This document shows positions 43,150 to 51,648 of a stretch of 64,000 nucleotides of DNA, in pieces. Positions within the stretch are counted from its first letter, which is position 1. Every line of letters starts with the position of its first letter. Source of the stretch: Desulfopila aestuarii DSM 18488. Its GTDB lineage: Bacteria; Desulfobacterota; Desulfobulbia; Desulfobulbales; Desulfocapsaceae. A model generated the notes under the pieces. The model did no database searches. It saw nothing but the letters and a program-made list of their open reading frames with translations, and was not told where the DNA came from. Location of the stretch: the NCBI GenBank assembly GCA_945863875.1, contig CAMBBS010000008.1:78894-142893 (forward strand). Direction: 5' to 3'. Made by a program: the position numbers and the translations under genes.

Positions 43150-44535
43150 CTAGTGGAAATCTTTATGACCGGAACGGCCATCACTTTCCGGCAGGACTAT
43201 CTGATATTTTTTTACTTTGCGGAAAAAAGTACTTTTATGCACGCCGAGCTCTTTAGCCGCCGCCAGCCGGTTGTAGTTATTTTTCTTCAAGGCCTGGACA
43301 ATGGTTTCTTTTTCACTCAGCCCGACACTCTCCTCCATGGACAAGCGGCCGGTAGTGTGGCCGCGGTCTTGCTGCAGCAGGTAGGCCGGCAGATGGGCCG
43401 CCTCTATTTCTCCATCCGGGCAGAGGACAAAGCCATGCTCGATAATATTCTCCAGCTCGCGAATATTACCGGGATAGTCATGTGCGAGCAGCAGCGACAT
43501 GGTTTCCTTACTGACCGAAGATACGGATCGCCCTTTGATATGATTCAATTTTTTGATAAATCGCTCCACGAGCAGGGGAATGTCCTCCATGCGCTCGCGC
43601 AGAGGCGGCAACAGGAAGCGGATAATATTGATCCGATAAAAAAGGTCGCGGCGAAACCCACCGTTTTCAACCATCTGGCCAAGATCCCGATTGGTCGCGG
43701 CAACTATTCTCGTATCGGTCTTGATCTTTTCCACGCTGCCCAGCGGCTGGAACTCCTTTTCCTCAAGTACCCGAAGCAGTCTGACCTGAAAGGCCGAGCT
43801 GGTATCACCTATTTCATCGAGCAGAATCGTTCCCTTGCCCGCAGCCTGAAACAAACCGGGTTTATCCCTGTCGGCATTGGTAAAGGCTCCGGCTTTATAG
43901 CCGAAAAGCTCGGATTCGAGGAGGGTATCGGGGAGGGCGCCGCAATTAATGGCGACAAAGGGTTCCTCCTTGCGCAGGGAGAGATTATGCAGCGCAGAGG
44001 CCATTAATTCCTTGCCGGTGCCGGTCTCCCCTTCGATCAGCACGGTACTGTCGCTCTCGGCCACCTGCTGCAGGATATTAAAGATCTTTTTCATGCCCTT
44101 GCTGCGGCTGACCATGTCCCCGACCTCAAAAGTACCGATCAGCTCGCGGCGTAACTCTTCCACCAGGCTGTGATCACGAAATATTTCCACTCCCCCGAGG
44201 ATCTCGCCTTTATGGTTTTTCAACGGCGAGGTTGACACACCGATCGGGACGCGCTGCTGGCGGTTATTGATGATGTAGGTTGAGCTGGAGACAAACGACT
44301 TGCCCTCCTTCATCGTCCGCTTCAGGGCACAATCTCCCTCGCACATATTCGAGCGGAAGACCTCCCAGCAGTAACGGCCAATGGCCTCATTACGGCTGGT
44401 GCCGGTAATTTCCTCGGCGGCCCGGTTAAAACTCATGATCCGCCAGTTATGGTCAACGGTGAACACGCCATCGGAAATGGATTCGAGGATTATTTCATTG
44501 GCCGCCTTGGCTATTGTTTGCGAATCTTTCATCAC
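43150..44535 (-). CDS. Sigma-54-dependent transcriptional activator (PAS-AAA-HTH)
   Basis: A 461-residue enhancer-binding protein. The PAS domain (about 12-130) contains a cysteine set CWEVFRSNMCEGDC, suggesting an Fe-S or redox sensor. AAA+ domain: Walker A GETGTGKELMA, ELFGYKAGAFTNAD (the sigma-54 contact loop reads GAFTNA instead of GAFTGA), Walker B GTILLDEIGD, and R-finger region GFRRDLFYRI. C-terminal Fis-type HTH LAAAKELGVHKSTFFRKVKK. In Desulfovibrio the ORP operons are controlled by sigma-54 and a cognate activator; this is the likely equivalent. Its start overlaps the tesA stop by 4 bp. Confidence 0.9.
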   Translation of the reverse strand: MMKDSQTIAKAANEIILESISDGVFTVDHNWRIMSFNRAAEEITGTSRNEAIGRYCWEVFRSNMCEGDCALKRTMKEGKSFVSSSTYIINNRQQRVPIGVSTSPLKNHKGEILGGVEIFRDHSLVEELRRELIGTFEVGDMVSRSKGMKKIFNILQQVAESDSTVLIEGETGTGKELMASALHNLSLRKEEPFVAINCGALPDTLLESELFGYKAGAFTNADRDKPGLFQAAGKGTILLDEIGDTSSAFQVRLLRVLEEKEFQPLGSVEKIKTDTRIVAATNRDLGQMVENGGFRRDLFYRINIIRFLLPPLRERMEDIPLLVERFIKKLNHIKGRSVSSVSKETMSLLLAHDYPGNIRELENIIEHGFVLCPDGEIEAAHLPAYLLQQDRGHTTGRLSMEESVGLSEKETIVQALKKNNYNRLAAAKELGVHKSTFFRKVKKYQIVLPESDGRSGHKDFH

Positions 44536-45188
44536 CCTTCTCTTCTTTCTATCGCTTCCAGGACATACGGATAGATGTTTTCCGTAATCTTTTTATAACC
44601 CTGACTATTGGGATGGATGCCATCACCGAGGTTCAATTGACTCTGCGTGGCCACTCCCTCTAAAAAGAACGGGAGAAAAACCACATCAAAATCGTCGGCC
44701 AGCTCCGGATAAATGCGATTGAACGCGGCAACGTACTCCGGCCCCATGTTCCAGACCATTTTCATCCCGGCCAGGACCACCACCACATCCTTTTCCCGGA
44801 GGATCTGCAGCATCTGCCGCAGGTTTTTTTCAGCCAGCCGCGGATCAACACCACGCAGTCCGTCGTTTGCCCCTGTCTCCAGGATGACGATATCCGGCTC
44901 GAGGGTCAAAATCCACTCCATGCGGGACAGCGTGCCACTGCTGGTCTCGCCACTGACCCCTCCGTTGATTACGCGGTACTTGTGACCGGCCGCCTGGAGT
45001 TTTTCTTCCAGTAAGGCCGGATAGCCCTCGCTTTCATCAAGACCATATCCGGCGGTCAAGCTGTCCCCCACCGCGACGATTGTTTTCATCGGCTCCCCTG
45101 GTTCCTGCGCCGCAACATCCGGTTCTCGATTACAACCGCTGACGGACATACAAATTATGAACATAACCACAAAAAATGCCTTTGCCAT
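44532..45188 (-). CDS. tesA: TesA-like SGNH esterase/thioesterase, predicted lipoprotein
   Basis: A 218-residue SGNH hydrolase: VAVGDSLTAGYGLDESEGYP (nucleophile serine), NGGVSGETSSG, ETGANDGLRG and DGIHPNSQGY. The N-terminus AFFVVMFIICMSVSGC ends in a lipobox, so it should be an inner or outer membrane lipoprotein, whereas E. coli TesA is a soluble periplasmic enzyme. Gene order ybbA-ybbP-tesA is a widely conserved neighbourhood. Its stop overlaps the start of the sigma-54 activator. Confidence 0.85.
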   Translation of the reverse strand: MAKAFFVVMFIICMSVSGCNREPDVAAQEPGEPMKTIVAVGDSLTAGYGLDESEGYPALLEEKLQAAGHKYRVINGGVSGETSSGTLSRMEWILTLEPDIVILETGANDGLRGVDPRLAEKNLRQMLQILREKDVVVVLAGMKMVWNMGPEYVAAFNRIYPELADDFDVVFLPFFLEGVATQSQLNLGDGIHPNSQGYKKITENIYPYVLEAIERREG

Positions 45189-45254
45189 CTTTCTCTCCAA
45201 CCTGTTTTTCGCCGAGCGACATTCTTGGAACTCTCCCCTGCAGACAAGGGTATT

Positions 45255-47753
45255 CTACAGCTGCTCGCGCAGAAAGCGCACCGGTTTCTGGCGCAAAATC
45301 GACAGGGAACTCAATAGCCCGAGCGAGACGACCAGGCAAACCGTCAGCCCGAGCATGAGAAGAGTTGGCAGCCAGTTCGCATCGTAGGCGATATCCAGAA
45401 GGAAACGACAGAGTCCCCAACTGCCTGCCTGGGCGACCAAGATTGCACATCCGCCACTGAGAAGGGCAAGCAGGAGGTTTTCAAGAAAAAAGACCTGCAG
45501 GACAAAACGCGAATCGGCACCGAGAACTTTATAATACACAGCCTCCTTCATTCTGGCCATCCTGGTGGCGTAAACCGAGCTGATCAGAATCAACGCCCCG
45601 GCCAGAATGGAAAAAGAGGCAAAAAAATTGATGATTGTCGACAGCTTCTGCATGATCTTGCCGAGTTCCACGGCGGTTTCGCTGACATTGATGGTGCTGA
45701 TATTCGGAAAACTATTGACTATGGTATTTTCCATCTGCGACATCTTCTCTTTTTCCACCTTCAGTGCACCAAAAAAGGTCTGCGGGGCGGCCTGCAGATT
45801 TTTTTCCGGAAAGACAAAGTAGAAAAATGGATAGAGCATGGATTTGTTGCGGCTGCGTATGGAACTGACTTCTGCCTGCAAGGGGACGCCCTGAATATTG
45901 AAGAGCAACACGTCGCCGATCCGCATGTCGCCCATCTCCGCCACGGAATCAAGAACGGAGACCGGCACCATTCCTTTTTGCAGCGGCTCTTTGCCGAAAA
46001 GCGAGCCGCCCTTAACAAGGAGTTCATCTTCCAGCAGTTGCTCGCGGTAGGTAAGGTTGAATTCACGGGCGAGGCTGTCACCTCGTTTTCTTGCTTCTTC
46101 CCTGCGGTTGATCATTTTGCCGTTGATCGAGGAGAGACGGGCGCGAATAATGGGAAAGAGCTCCACCTCCTCTCCCACCAGTTCCAGAAAACCCTGCTGC
46201 TGGTCTTTTTGAATATCCAGACAGAACAGATTGGGGGCGTCGGCGGGATAAGAAGCAATATAGGTGCCATGGAGATTGTCCTCCACCAGATAAATCGTCA
46301 TCAATACCGAGAGGGCAGAGGCCAGCGTCACGACTATGGTTCGCGTGGCATTACCGGGCCTGAGCAGGCTTCTTGCGGCCTGGCGCAGCGGCAATGCGGC
46401 AATGACGATACGGGAGAGCGGAGCAAGCATTGCGCCGACAAGTACCGAGATAACCGCAATCAGGGCGAGGACGCCGCCGATAAAGTACAGGCCGATGCGC
46501 ACATCCTCCAATTGCCGCACGACAAGGCCGGCGAGCAGGATGACCCCGCAGCCGATCAGCACGGAGCCCCCCCTGGCCGGCAGGCCAGGGTCGCCTTCCT
46601 TGCGAAAAACCGCCGCGGGTTTGACATTTTTTATCCTGCTCAGCGGCAGAAAGGTGAAAAAACCGATCACCACGATGCCCAGGCCTATTCCCTCCAATAC
46701 ATCAAAAAGTGTCCCGCCGAGGACTATTTTGTCCGGCAGCAGCCCGGCAAAAAGACGGGTAAAGCTCTTTTCGAGCAGCAGTCCGGAAAAAATGCCCAGC
46801 CCACAGCCTATGGCGCTCAGGATAAAGACCAGCAGCAGATAATGGCGCAGCAAAAATGAGCCGGTTGCCCCGAGGGAGCGGAGAATGGCAAAGCTTTTTT
46901 CCTTTTGCCGCAACAGGGCGGCAAGGGAGCTCTGCATGCCGATACCGGCAAGCAGCATGGTAAAAACAGAGACGAGGGAAAGAAAGAACAGCAGGTTATC
47001 AAAAAAACGTTTCACCCTGGAGTTGGCGGTCGTTGCGGCAGCCACACGTTCCTGACCAAAAACCGTTTTGTCCTGCAGCGAGGCGACGATACTGTCTATC
47101 CGGCCCGCAGCGGCGACCTTTAGCAGCGTCTCGAAATTTACTCGGCTGCCTTTTTTGACCAGATCCATTCGGGCAAGATCGCCGGCGGAGACGAATATGC
47201 GCGGCCCGAAATTAAAAAAATCAACAGGCCGCAACGATTCCCGGCTGACAACATCGACGATCTGAAAGGAACTTTCCCCAAGCAGCAACCTCTCCCCGAC
47301 GGCAAGATCAAGACGCTGCAGCAGAGATGCGGCGACAATCGCCTTTCCCGGCTGGAGGACTGCGGAAAAATCACGACCGGAGGCTAACTCAACCACGCCA
47401 TAGAGGGGATATCCCTGTTCCACCGCTTTAATGTTACTAAACAGGGAATCCCGTCCGTCTTCCCGCCTGGCAACGGAATAAAATTCCCAGGTTCGAACTC
47501 GTTCTATACCTGCTTGCCCGGCTAAGGCGTCAAGTTCCTGCTGCAGGGGTTGCGAAAAATCATAATGCGAATGGGCGATGATATCGCCGCCATGCAAACC
47601 CCGCGCATCACTGACGATGGACTGCCGCACATCGCGCCGGAAACTGTTGATGGCGACGATGCTGACAAGTGACAGGATGACGCAGAGAACAAACACAACC
47701 GCCTGGCTTTTGCTATGCTGTAGTTCCCGAAAAAGAAACCGAACGTTCATCAC
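45255..47753 (-). CDS. ybbP: YbbP-like ABC transporter permease (MacB/FtsX type)
   Basis: An 832-residue permease with two FtsX-like repeats and about ten spans. N-terminal FRELQHSKSQAVVFVLCVIL, then a periplasmic domain, spans with FFLSLVSVFTMLLAGIGMQS, and a C-terminal FtsX block with ILAGALILISSVYATRMARM and VLGADSRFVLQVFFLENLLL. It pairs with YbbA (start overlaps the ybbA stop by 4 bp). The system is thought to extract or move lipophilic molecules or lipoproteins rather than import solutes. Confidence 0.88.
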   Translation of the reverse strand: MMNVRFLFRELQHSKSQAVVFVLCVILSLVSIVAINSFRRDVRQSIVSDARGLHGGDIIAHSHYDFSQPLQQELDALAGQAGIERVRTWEFYSVARREDGRDSLFSNIKAVEQGYPLYGVVELASGRDFSAVLQPGKAIVAASLLQRLDLAVGERLLLGESSFQIVDVVSRESLRPVDFFNFGPRIFVSAGDLARMDLVKKGSRVNFETLLKVAAAGRIDSIVASLQDKTVFGQERVAAATTANSRVKRFFDNLLFFLSLVSVFTMLLAGIGMQSSLAALLRQKEKSFAILRSLGATGSFLLRHYLLLVFILSAIGCGLGIFSGLLLEKSFTRLFAGLLPDKIVLGGTLFDVLEGIGLGIVVIGFFTFLPLSRIKNVKPAAVFRKEGDPGLPARGGSVLIGCGVILLAGLVVRQLEDVRIGLYFIGGVLALIAVISVLVGAMLAPLSRIVIAALPLRQAARSLLRPGNATRTIVVTLASALSVLMTIYLVEDNLHGTYIASYPADAPNLFCLDIQKDQQQGFLELVGEEVELFPIIRARLSSINGKMINRREEARKRGDSLAREFNLTYREQLLEDELLVKGGSLFGKEPLQKGMVPVSVLDSVAEMGDMRIGDVLLFNIQGVPLQAEVSSIRSRNKSMLYPFFYFVFPEKNLQAAPQTFFGALKVEKEKMSQMENTIVNSFPNISTINVSETAVELGKIMQKLSTIINFFASFSILAGALILISSVYATRMARMKEAVYYKVLGADSRFVLQVFFLENLLLALLSGGCAILVAQAGSWGLCRFLLDIAYDANWLPTLLMLGLTVCLVVSLGLLSSLSILRQKPVRFLREQL

Positions 47754-48436
47754 TGGACGGAACTCCCCGGCGTAATCCGGCCGTCATGCAGATGAATAAC
47801 CCTGTCGGCGCGAGCGGCGAGAGACATGCTGTGGGTAGCCATGACCAGAGTCGTCCGGCGGTCTGCATGCAAGTCGAGAAGCAGCGTGATGATACCTTCA
47901 CTGTTTTCCGAATCAAGGTTGCCGGTCGGTTCATCGGCAAAGACTATGTCCGGTTCGTTGATCAGGGCCCGGCAGATGGCAACGCGCTGCTGTTCTCCAC
48001 CGGAGAGCTGCTCGGGAAAATTTCGTCCCCGGTGGCCCAGCCCGACCCGGTCAAGCAGGACCTGCGCCTTATCAAGGGCACGAACATCTTTTTTCAGCTC
48101 GGCCGGGAACATGACATTTTCAAGACCATTCAGGGAGGGAATGAGATGAAAGGCCTGAAAGACAAAGCCGGTAACCTGGTTGCGGATCGGCGCCAGCTGG
48201 TCCTCGGTTAAATCGGTTATATCGCTGCCAGCCATGCTGATTCTTCCGCTGCTCGGCCTGTCAAGACCGGACAGCACGCTCAGCAAGGTTGTTTTGCCGC
48301 TGCCGCTGCTCCCCGCTATGACCACGAACTCGCCCTTCTCGATAGTCAGGGAGATGTCCTTGAGCACAGAGATCTTTTGCCCACCAAGGAAATAATGTTT
48401 GGAGACTTTTTCGGCCGTGAGAATAGTCTTTGTCAT
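47750..48436 (-). CDS. ybbA: YbbA-like ABC transporter ATPase
   Basis: A 228-residue LolD/MacB-class ATPase: Walker A GSSGSGKTTLLSVLSGLDRP, Q-loop GFVFQAFHLIP, signature LSGGEQQRVAICRAL, Walker B DIVFADEPTGNLDSEN, H-loop VMATHS. The ATG at 48436 has AGGA upstream. It heads ybbA-ybbP-tesA. Confidence 0.92.
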   Translation of the reverse strand: MTKTILTAEKVSKHYFLGGQKISVLKDISLTIEKGEFVVIAGSSGSGKTTLLSVLSGLDRPSSGRISMAGSDITDLTEDQLAPIRNQVTGFVFQAFHLIPSLNGLENVMFPAELKKDVRALDKAQVLLDRVGLGHRGRNFPEQLSGGEQQRVAICRALINEPDIVFADEPTGNLDSENSEGIITLLLDLHADRRTTLVMATHSMSLAARADRVIHLHDGRITPGSSVQ

Positions 48437-48442
48437 ACCCAT

Positions 48443-48830
48443 CCTGTCATCATCTTTTTTTTACGAAGGCTTCACCGGCTGTAACCCTGCCTTCCGGTGA
48501 AGGTCGGTATCGGTTGTGTTTTTAACTTACGGAGAGGAACACTTCCGGCTTATGATAATCACTATCAATGAAAATTCGAGCCAGCCCGCTCTCTTTTATT
48601 GCAGAGAGTTGCCTTTACACAGTAGCGGTGAAAAGAACGAGCTATCGCCCATCACATTAAAATTGCAGGAGGAGGACAATATGTGGAACGGCAAAAAAAC
48701 AGTTCTGACAAAATCTCAGCGGATGGATTGTGCGGTGGTTTAGGGATCGAAGAGAAAAAATGAGGCCTTTTCATTTTCAGGATAACCTGCAATGAACAGA
48801 CCTCAGCTTTTTCTTTCTTGCTTTGCAGGA
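48443..48830. other. 388-bp region between ybbA and the H-NS-like gene
   Basis: Holds the ybbA promoter region and one very small ORF at 48681-48743 with a strong ribosome-binding site. No other gene or repeat was recognised. Confidence 0.4.
48681..48743 (+). CDS. Candidate 20-residue peptide with strong Shine-Dalgarno
   Basis: ATG at 48681 is preceded by AGGAGGAGGACAAT, an unusually strong ribosome-binding sequence. The peptide begins MWNGKKTVLTKS and ends DCAVV, with one cysteine near its end. I recognise no family; it does not carry the Glu/Tyr pair of PqqA. It could be a leader or modified peptide, or chance. Confidence 0.22.
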   Translation: MWNGKKTVLTKSQRMDCAVV

Positions 48831-49229
48831 TTACTGATCAATGAGAAAAGTATCGAGAGATTCGCCGGTTTCGATACGGGCCTTAAAGACATTAGGCATA
48901 CGCCCCTGACCAGTCCAGGTAATATGTTCTCCCGCTTCATTCCAGATCTCATATTTTGGCTGACGCATTGCCCTCCTGCCCTGTTTCTCGGAAGAGCCAT
49001 CAAGTAATTCGTCTGGTTCAATGCCTTCTGTCGCTAACAGTTCACGCAGCTTGCGGATTTTCTCATTTCTTTCGGCGTTCTCAACCTGCGCTGCCTTTTC
49101 CTCGGCAATTCGATCGTCTATAATTTTTTGAAGTTTGATTTTAACTTCTTCTAATTGCTCAATACCCAATTCTTTCAGCGCACTTTTAAACCGGCGGGCA
49201 TGGGTGATAATCCTTAAAAAATCATTCAT
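48831..49229 (-). CDS. H-NS family nucleoid protein
   Basis: A 132-residue H-NS-like protein. The N-terminal half is a coiled-coil oligomerisation domain (LEEVKIKLQKIIDDRIAEEK). The C-terminal DNA-binding domain reads YEIWNEAGEHITWTGQGRMP, close to the TWTGQGR.P motif that inserts in the AT-rich minor groove. SD sequence AGAGGA precedes the ATG. The upstream 250 bp is strikingly AT-rich, consistent with autoregulation. H-NS is best known in gamma- and betaproteobacteria, so transfer is possible. Confidence 0.88.
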   Translation of the reverse strand: MNDFLRIITHARRFKSALKELGIEQLEEVKIKLQKIIDDRIAEEKAAQVENAERNEKIRKLRELLATEGIEPDELLDGSSEKQGRRAMRQPKYEIWNEAGEHITWTGQGRMPNVFKARIETGESLDTFLIDQ

Positions 49230-49487
49230 CGACAGTCCTCTTTAATTATTATTAAGTGGTATTTATAAAAATACTTTATAAATCTTTTCCAATAATAATA
49301 ATGTCCAATCATTTTTTCAAGGCTGAGATACAATTAATTCATTTTTAACTTCCATTCTTAACTTCATCCAGATTGAGCAGTTTATTTTCGCCCATCAATA
49401 ACGAGGTAATGGACAGCGTGAAAAAGCATAAACCTAACATATCCGTTTTGCTAATAGAAAAACATGATAACCTTTCTTAGTTCTGCT

Positions 49488-50276
49488 TCAATTATCGGGC
49501 CACTTCAGTTGATACAGTAAAGACATTCCCGTCTGCAGATCTTTTATGGGTATCTGCCCCGGAGCGGAAGCCTGCAGGCCAATGGCAAATGTAATGTCCG
49601 ATCCGAACAGACCGCCGGCTAATCGACTGATTGCGCCCTCCTCTCCCATGGACATGGTGACAAGGGGCACCTGCACCCGTTCGTTTCTCGCCCTGTTGGT
49701 TGCGCTGAGAAGAGTCAAGACATCGGCATAGCTGTGCGGCATTGCCGCGAGTTTGGCGATATCTGCACCCGCTGTCTGCGCCTCGACCAGTTTCGAATAT
49801 ATAAACGCTTCGCTGGGTGTTTCTTTAAAATTATGATACGAAAGAATGACTTTGACATTACTCGCCGCAGCCCGTTCTTTTATTACTTTAACGAATTCTT
49901 CCCCATTACACAGTTCAATATCGACAATATCAATATTGCCGGATGCAATTGCGGCGCAGAGCAGCTGTAAACGTTTTTCCCGGGTGATTTTTTTTAATCC
50001 ACCTTCCAGGTCTATCCGGCAGGTAAATATCAGAGGGATTTCGACAATACTTTGCCGTAATTCCTGTAAAACAGCCAGACAATCCGCGGTATTTTCCACC
50101 TTATCGTAGGCATCGATGCGCCATTCCAGCAGATCGGGACGCAAAGCAACCAACAATTTGGCTTCCTGCAGGATCTCTTCTCTGCCCTCCCCGACCAGCG
50201 GCAGACAGATAAGCGGCTTTGTTCCGCCAATCACAATTTTTCGCACAGTTACCTGCACCTTGCTTTGTTGCCTCAT
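49488..50276 (-). CDS. aroD: 3-dehydroquinate dehydratase, type I
   Basis: A 262-residue class I enzyme of the shikimate pathway converting 3-dehydroquinate to 3-dehydroshikimate via a Schiff base. Catalytic residues are visible: Glu in LLEWRIDAYDK, His in LSYHNFKETPS, Schiff-base Lys in GADIAKLAAMP, Arg in GAISRLAGGLFGSDITFA. The ATG at 50276 follows AAGGGAG. Another shikimate gene, aroK, lies about 3.6 kb away. Confidence 0.93.
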   Translation of the reverse strand: MRQQSKVQVTVRKIVIGGTKPLICLPLVGEGREEILQEAKLLVALRPDLLEWRIDAYDKVENTADCLAVLQELRQSIVEIPLIFTCRIDLEGGLKKITREKRLQLLCAAIASGNIDIVDIELCNGEEFVKVIKERAAASNVKVILSYHNFKETPSEAFIYSKLVEAQTAGADIAKLAAMPHSYADVLTLLSATNRARNERVQVPLVTMSMGEEGAISRLAGGLFGSDITFAIGLQASAPGQIPIKDLQTGMSLLYQLKWPDN

Positions 50277-50344
50277 TTTTCTCCCTTGGCCGATTACAAG
50301 CAAACGCCTTTGTTGATTTACGTACCTGAGATCCGGTTATGTCC

Positions 50345-50440
50345 AACCCCGGTAGACGGGAAATAAGCCGGAATTCTTTTCAATACCCCCCTGAAGGGGT
50401 GCCCTTTTCAGTCCCTGCAAAGCACAGGGATAAGTACCTT
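50345..50440 (+). repeat. Intergenic hairpin repeat element, copy 2
   Basis: From AACCCCGG to AAGTACCTT, matching copy 1 in inverse orientation. Contains ACCCCCCTGAAGGGGT and TCCCTG-CAAAGCA-CAGGGA hairpins flanked by CTTTTCA repeats. Relative to copy 1 the hairpin loop is inverted (CAAAGCA instead of TGCTTTG in the same outer orientation). Its last base is part of the TGA stop of the lyase gene. Confidence 0.8.
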
Positions 50441-51372
50441 CACGCAACATGACAAGATTGTTGAAACTGCAGGACACGTCGCATACGTCCCGGAAGAGTG
50501 CGGTTGAGGGTTTTTTCCAAGAATCCAACCGCACCAATCAGGGTCTGCAATTCAATACCGGTATCGATGCCCATCGACTCAAACATATTCACCGCGTCCT
50601 CTGTCGGCACATTGCCTGCCGCTCCCTTGATAAAAGGGCAACCGCCCAGGCCGCCGGTGCAGACGTCAAAAACCCGCACGCCGGCCTCATAGCCGCTGAA
50701 CAGGTTGACCAGGCCCAAGCCTCTTGTATCATGAAGATGCAGAGAAAGGCGCGTTGCAGGAAATTCCCTGCGCACAAGACCGACCAGAGACCTGATGGAG
50801 GCGGGCGTAGCCAGCCCGGAAGAATCGGCCAGGTTGATTTCATTGACGCCAACCGAGGCCATTTTTTCAGCCGCTGCCAGCACCGCGCCTTCCGGGATGG
50901 CGCCTTCATACACACAGCCGAAGGCACTCTGCAGACCGGCTCGAACTTCAAGTGCCTGTGCCCTGGCATTTTTGATAAGATCAACCATTGACACCAGGGC
51001 CTCCGCTGCTGGTCGGCCTCCATTTTTTCGGCTGTGGGCATCGCTCATGGATACCGACATGCTGACATGGGGCACCGCACAGGCCAGGGCACGGTCAAGC
51101 CCTTTTTTGTTAAGGATCAAGGCCGAGATTACCGTTTCCTTCTGTTTGCCGAGGGTTCGGATAAATTCATCGCTGTCAGCCATTTGCGGAACTTTCTTCG
51201 GATCGACGAAAGAACCCACCTGGATGCGTTTTATACCCGCTTTTTTCAGCAGATTGAAGAGCTCAATTTTCTGCTCCACCGTGAAGAGTTGCGGTTCTAT
51301 CTGGAGACCGTCGCGCAGAACCTCGTCCTCCAGAAGGAGCCCCGTTTGTTGATGCGTATTTTGCATAGCCAT
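50440..51372 (-). CDS. HMG-CoA lyase-family enzyme
   Basis: A 310-residue HMGL-like protein (DRE-TIM metallolyase). N-terminal DEVLRDGLQIEPQLF carries the metal-binding RDG.Q; a loop GGLGGCPFIKGAAGNVPTED holds the catalytic cysteine; SLHLHDTRGLGLVN gives the metal histidines. It cleaves 3-hydroxyacyl-CoAs to an acyl-CoA plus a keto acid or acetoacetate. Divergent from an AEC carrier and class III CoA-transferase, so the three may form a pathway for a branched hydroxy-dicarboxylate; the true substrate is open. Confidence 0.85.
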   Translation of the reverse strand: MAMQNTHQQTGLLLEDEVLRDGLQIEPQLFTVEQKIELFNLLKKAGIKRIQVGSFVDPKKVPQMADSDEFIRTLGKQKETVISALILNKKGLDRALACAVPHVSMSVSMSDAHSRKNGGRPAAEALVSMVDLIKNARAQALEVRAGLQSAFGCVYEGAIPEGAVLAAAEKMASVGVNEINLADSSGLATPASIRSLVGLVRREFPATRLSLHLHDTRGLGLVNLFSGYEAGVRVFDVCTGGLGGCPFIKGAAGNVPTEDAVNMFESMGIDTGIELQTLIGAVGFLEKTLNRTLPGRMRRVLQFQQSCHVA

Positions 51373-51648
51373 CCCAATTTTCAGGTTTTCACAGGTTTGT
51401 CAAAGTAAATTCGTAAGTTTTACGGCTTTCCGATAAAGCTCAGCTTGAAAAAAGTTGCCAGGAGAGGCACTATAGGAACCGTTCATATTACGGCATACTG
51501 TCTGCAAATGTAAATTACTCTCTACAAGAAGACATATCCGCAGCAGAAATTACGCCTTTTTACCTTGTGGGCAACAACCGGCAATAACCGACACAATCTG
51601 CACAATCGACAGTTGGACTCATCCGGAAAGACAAGAGAAGCGACCGAA

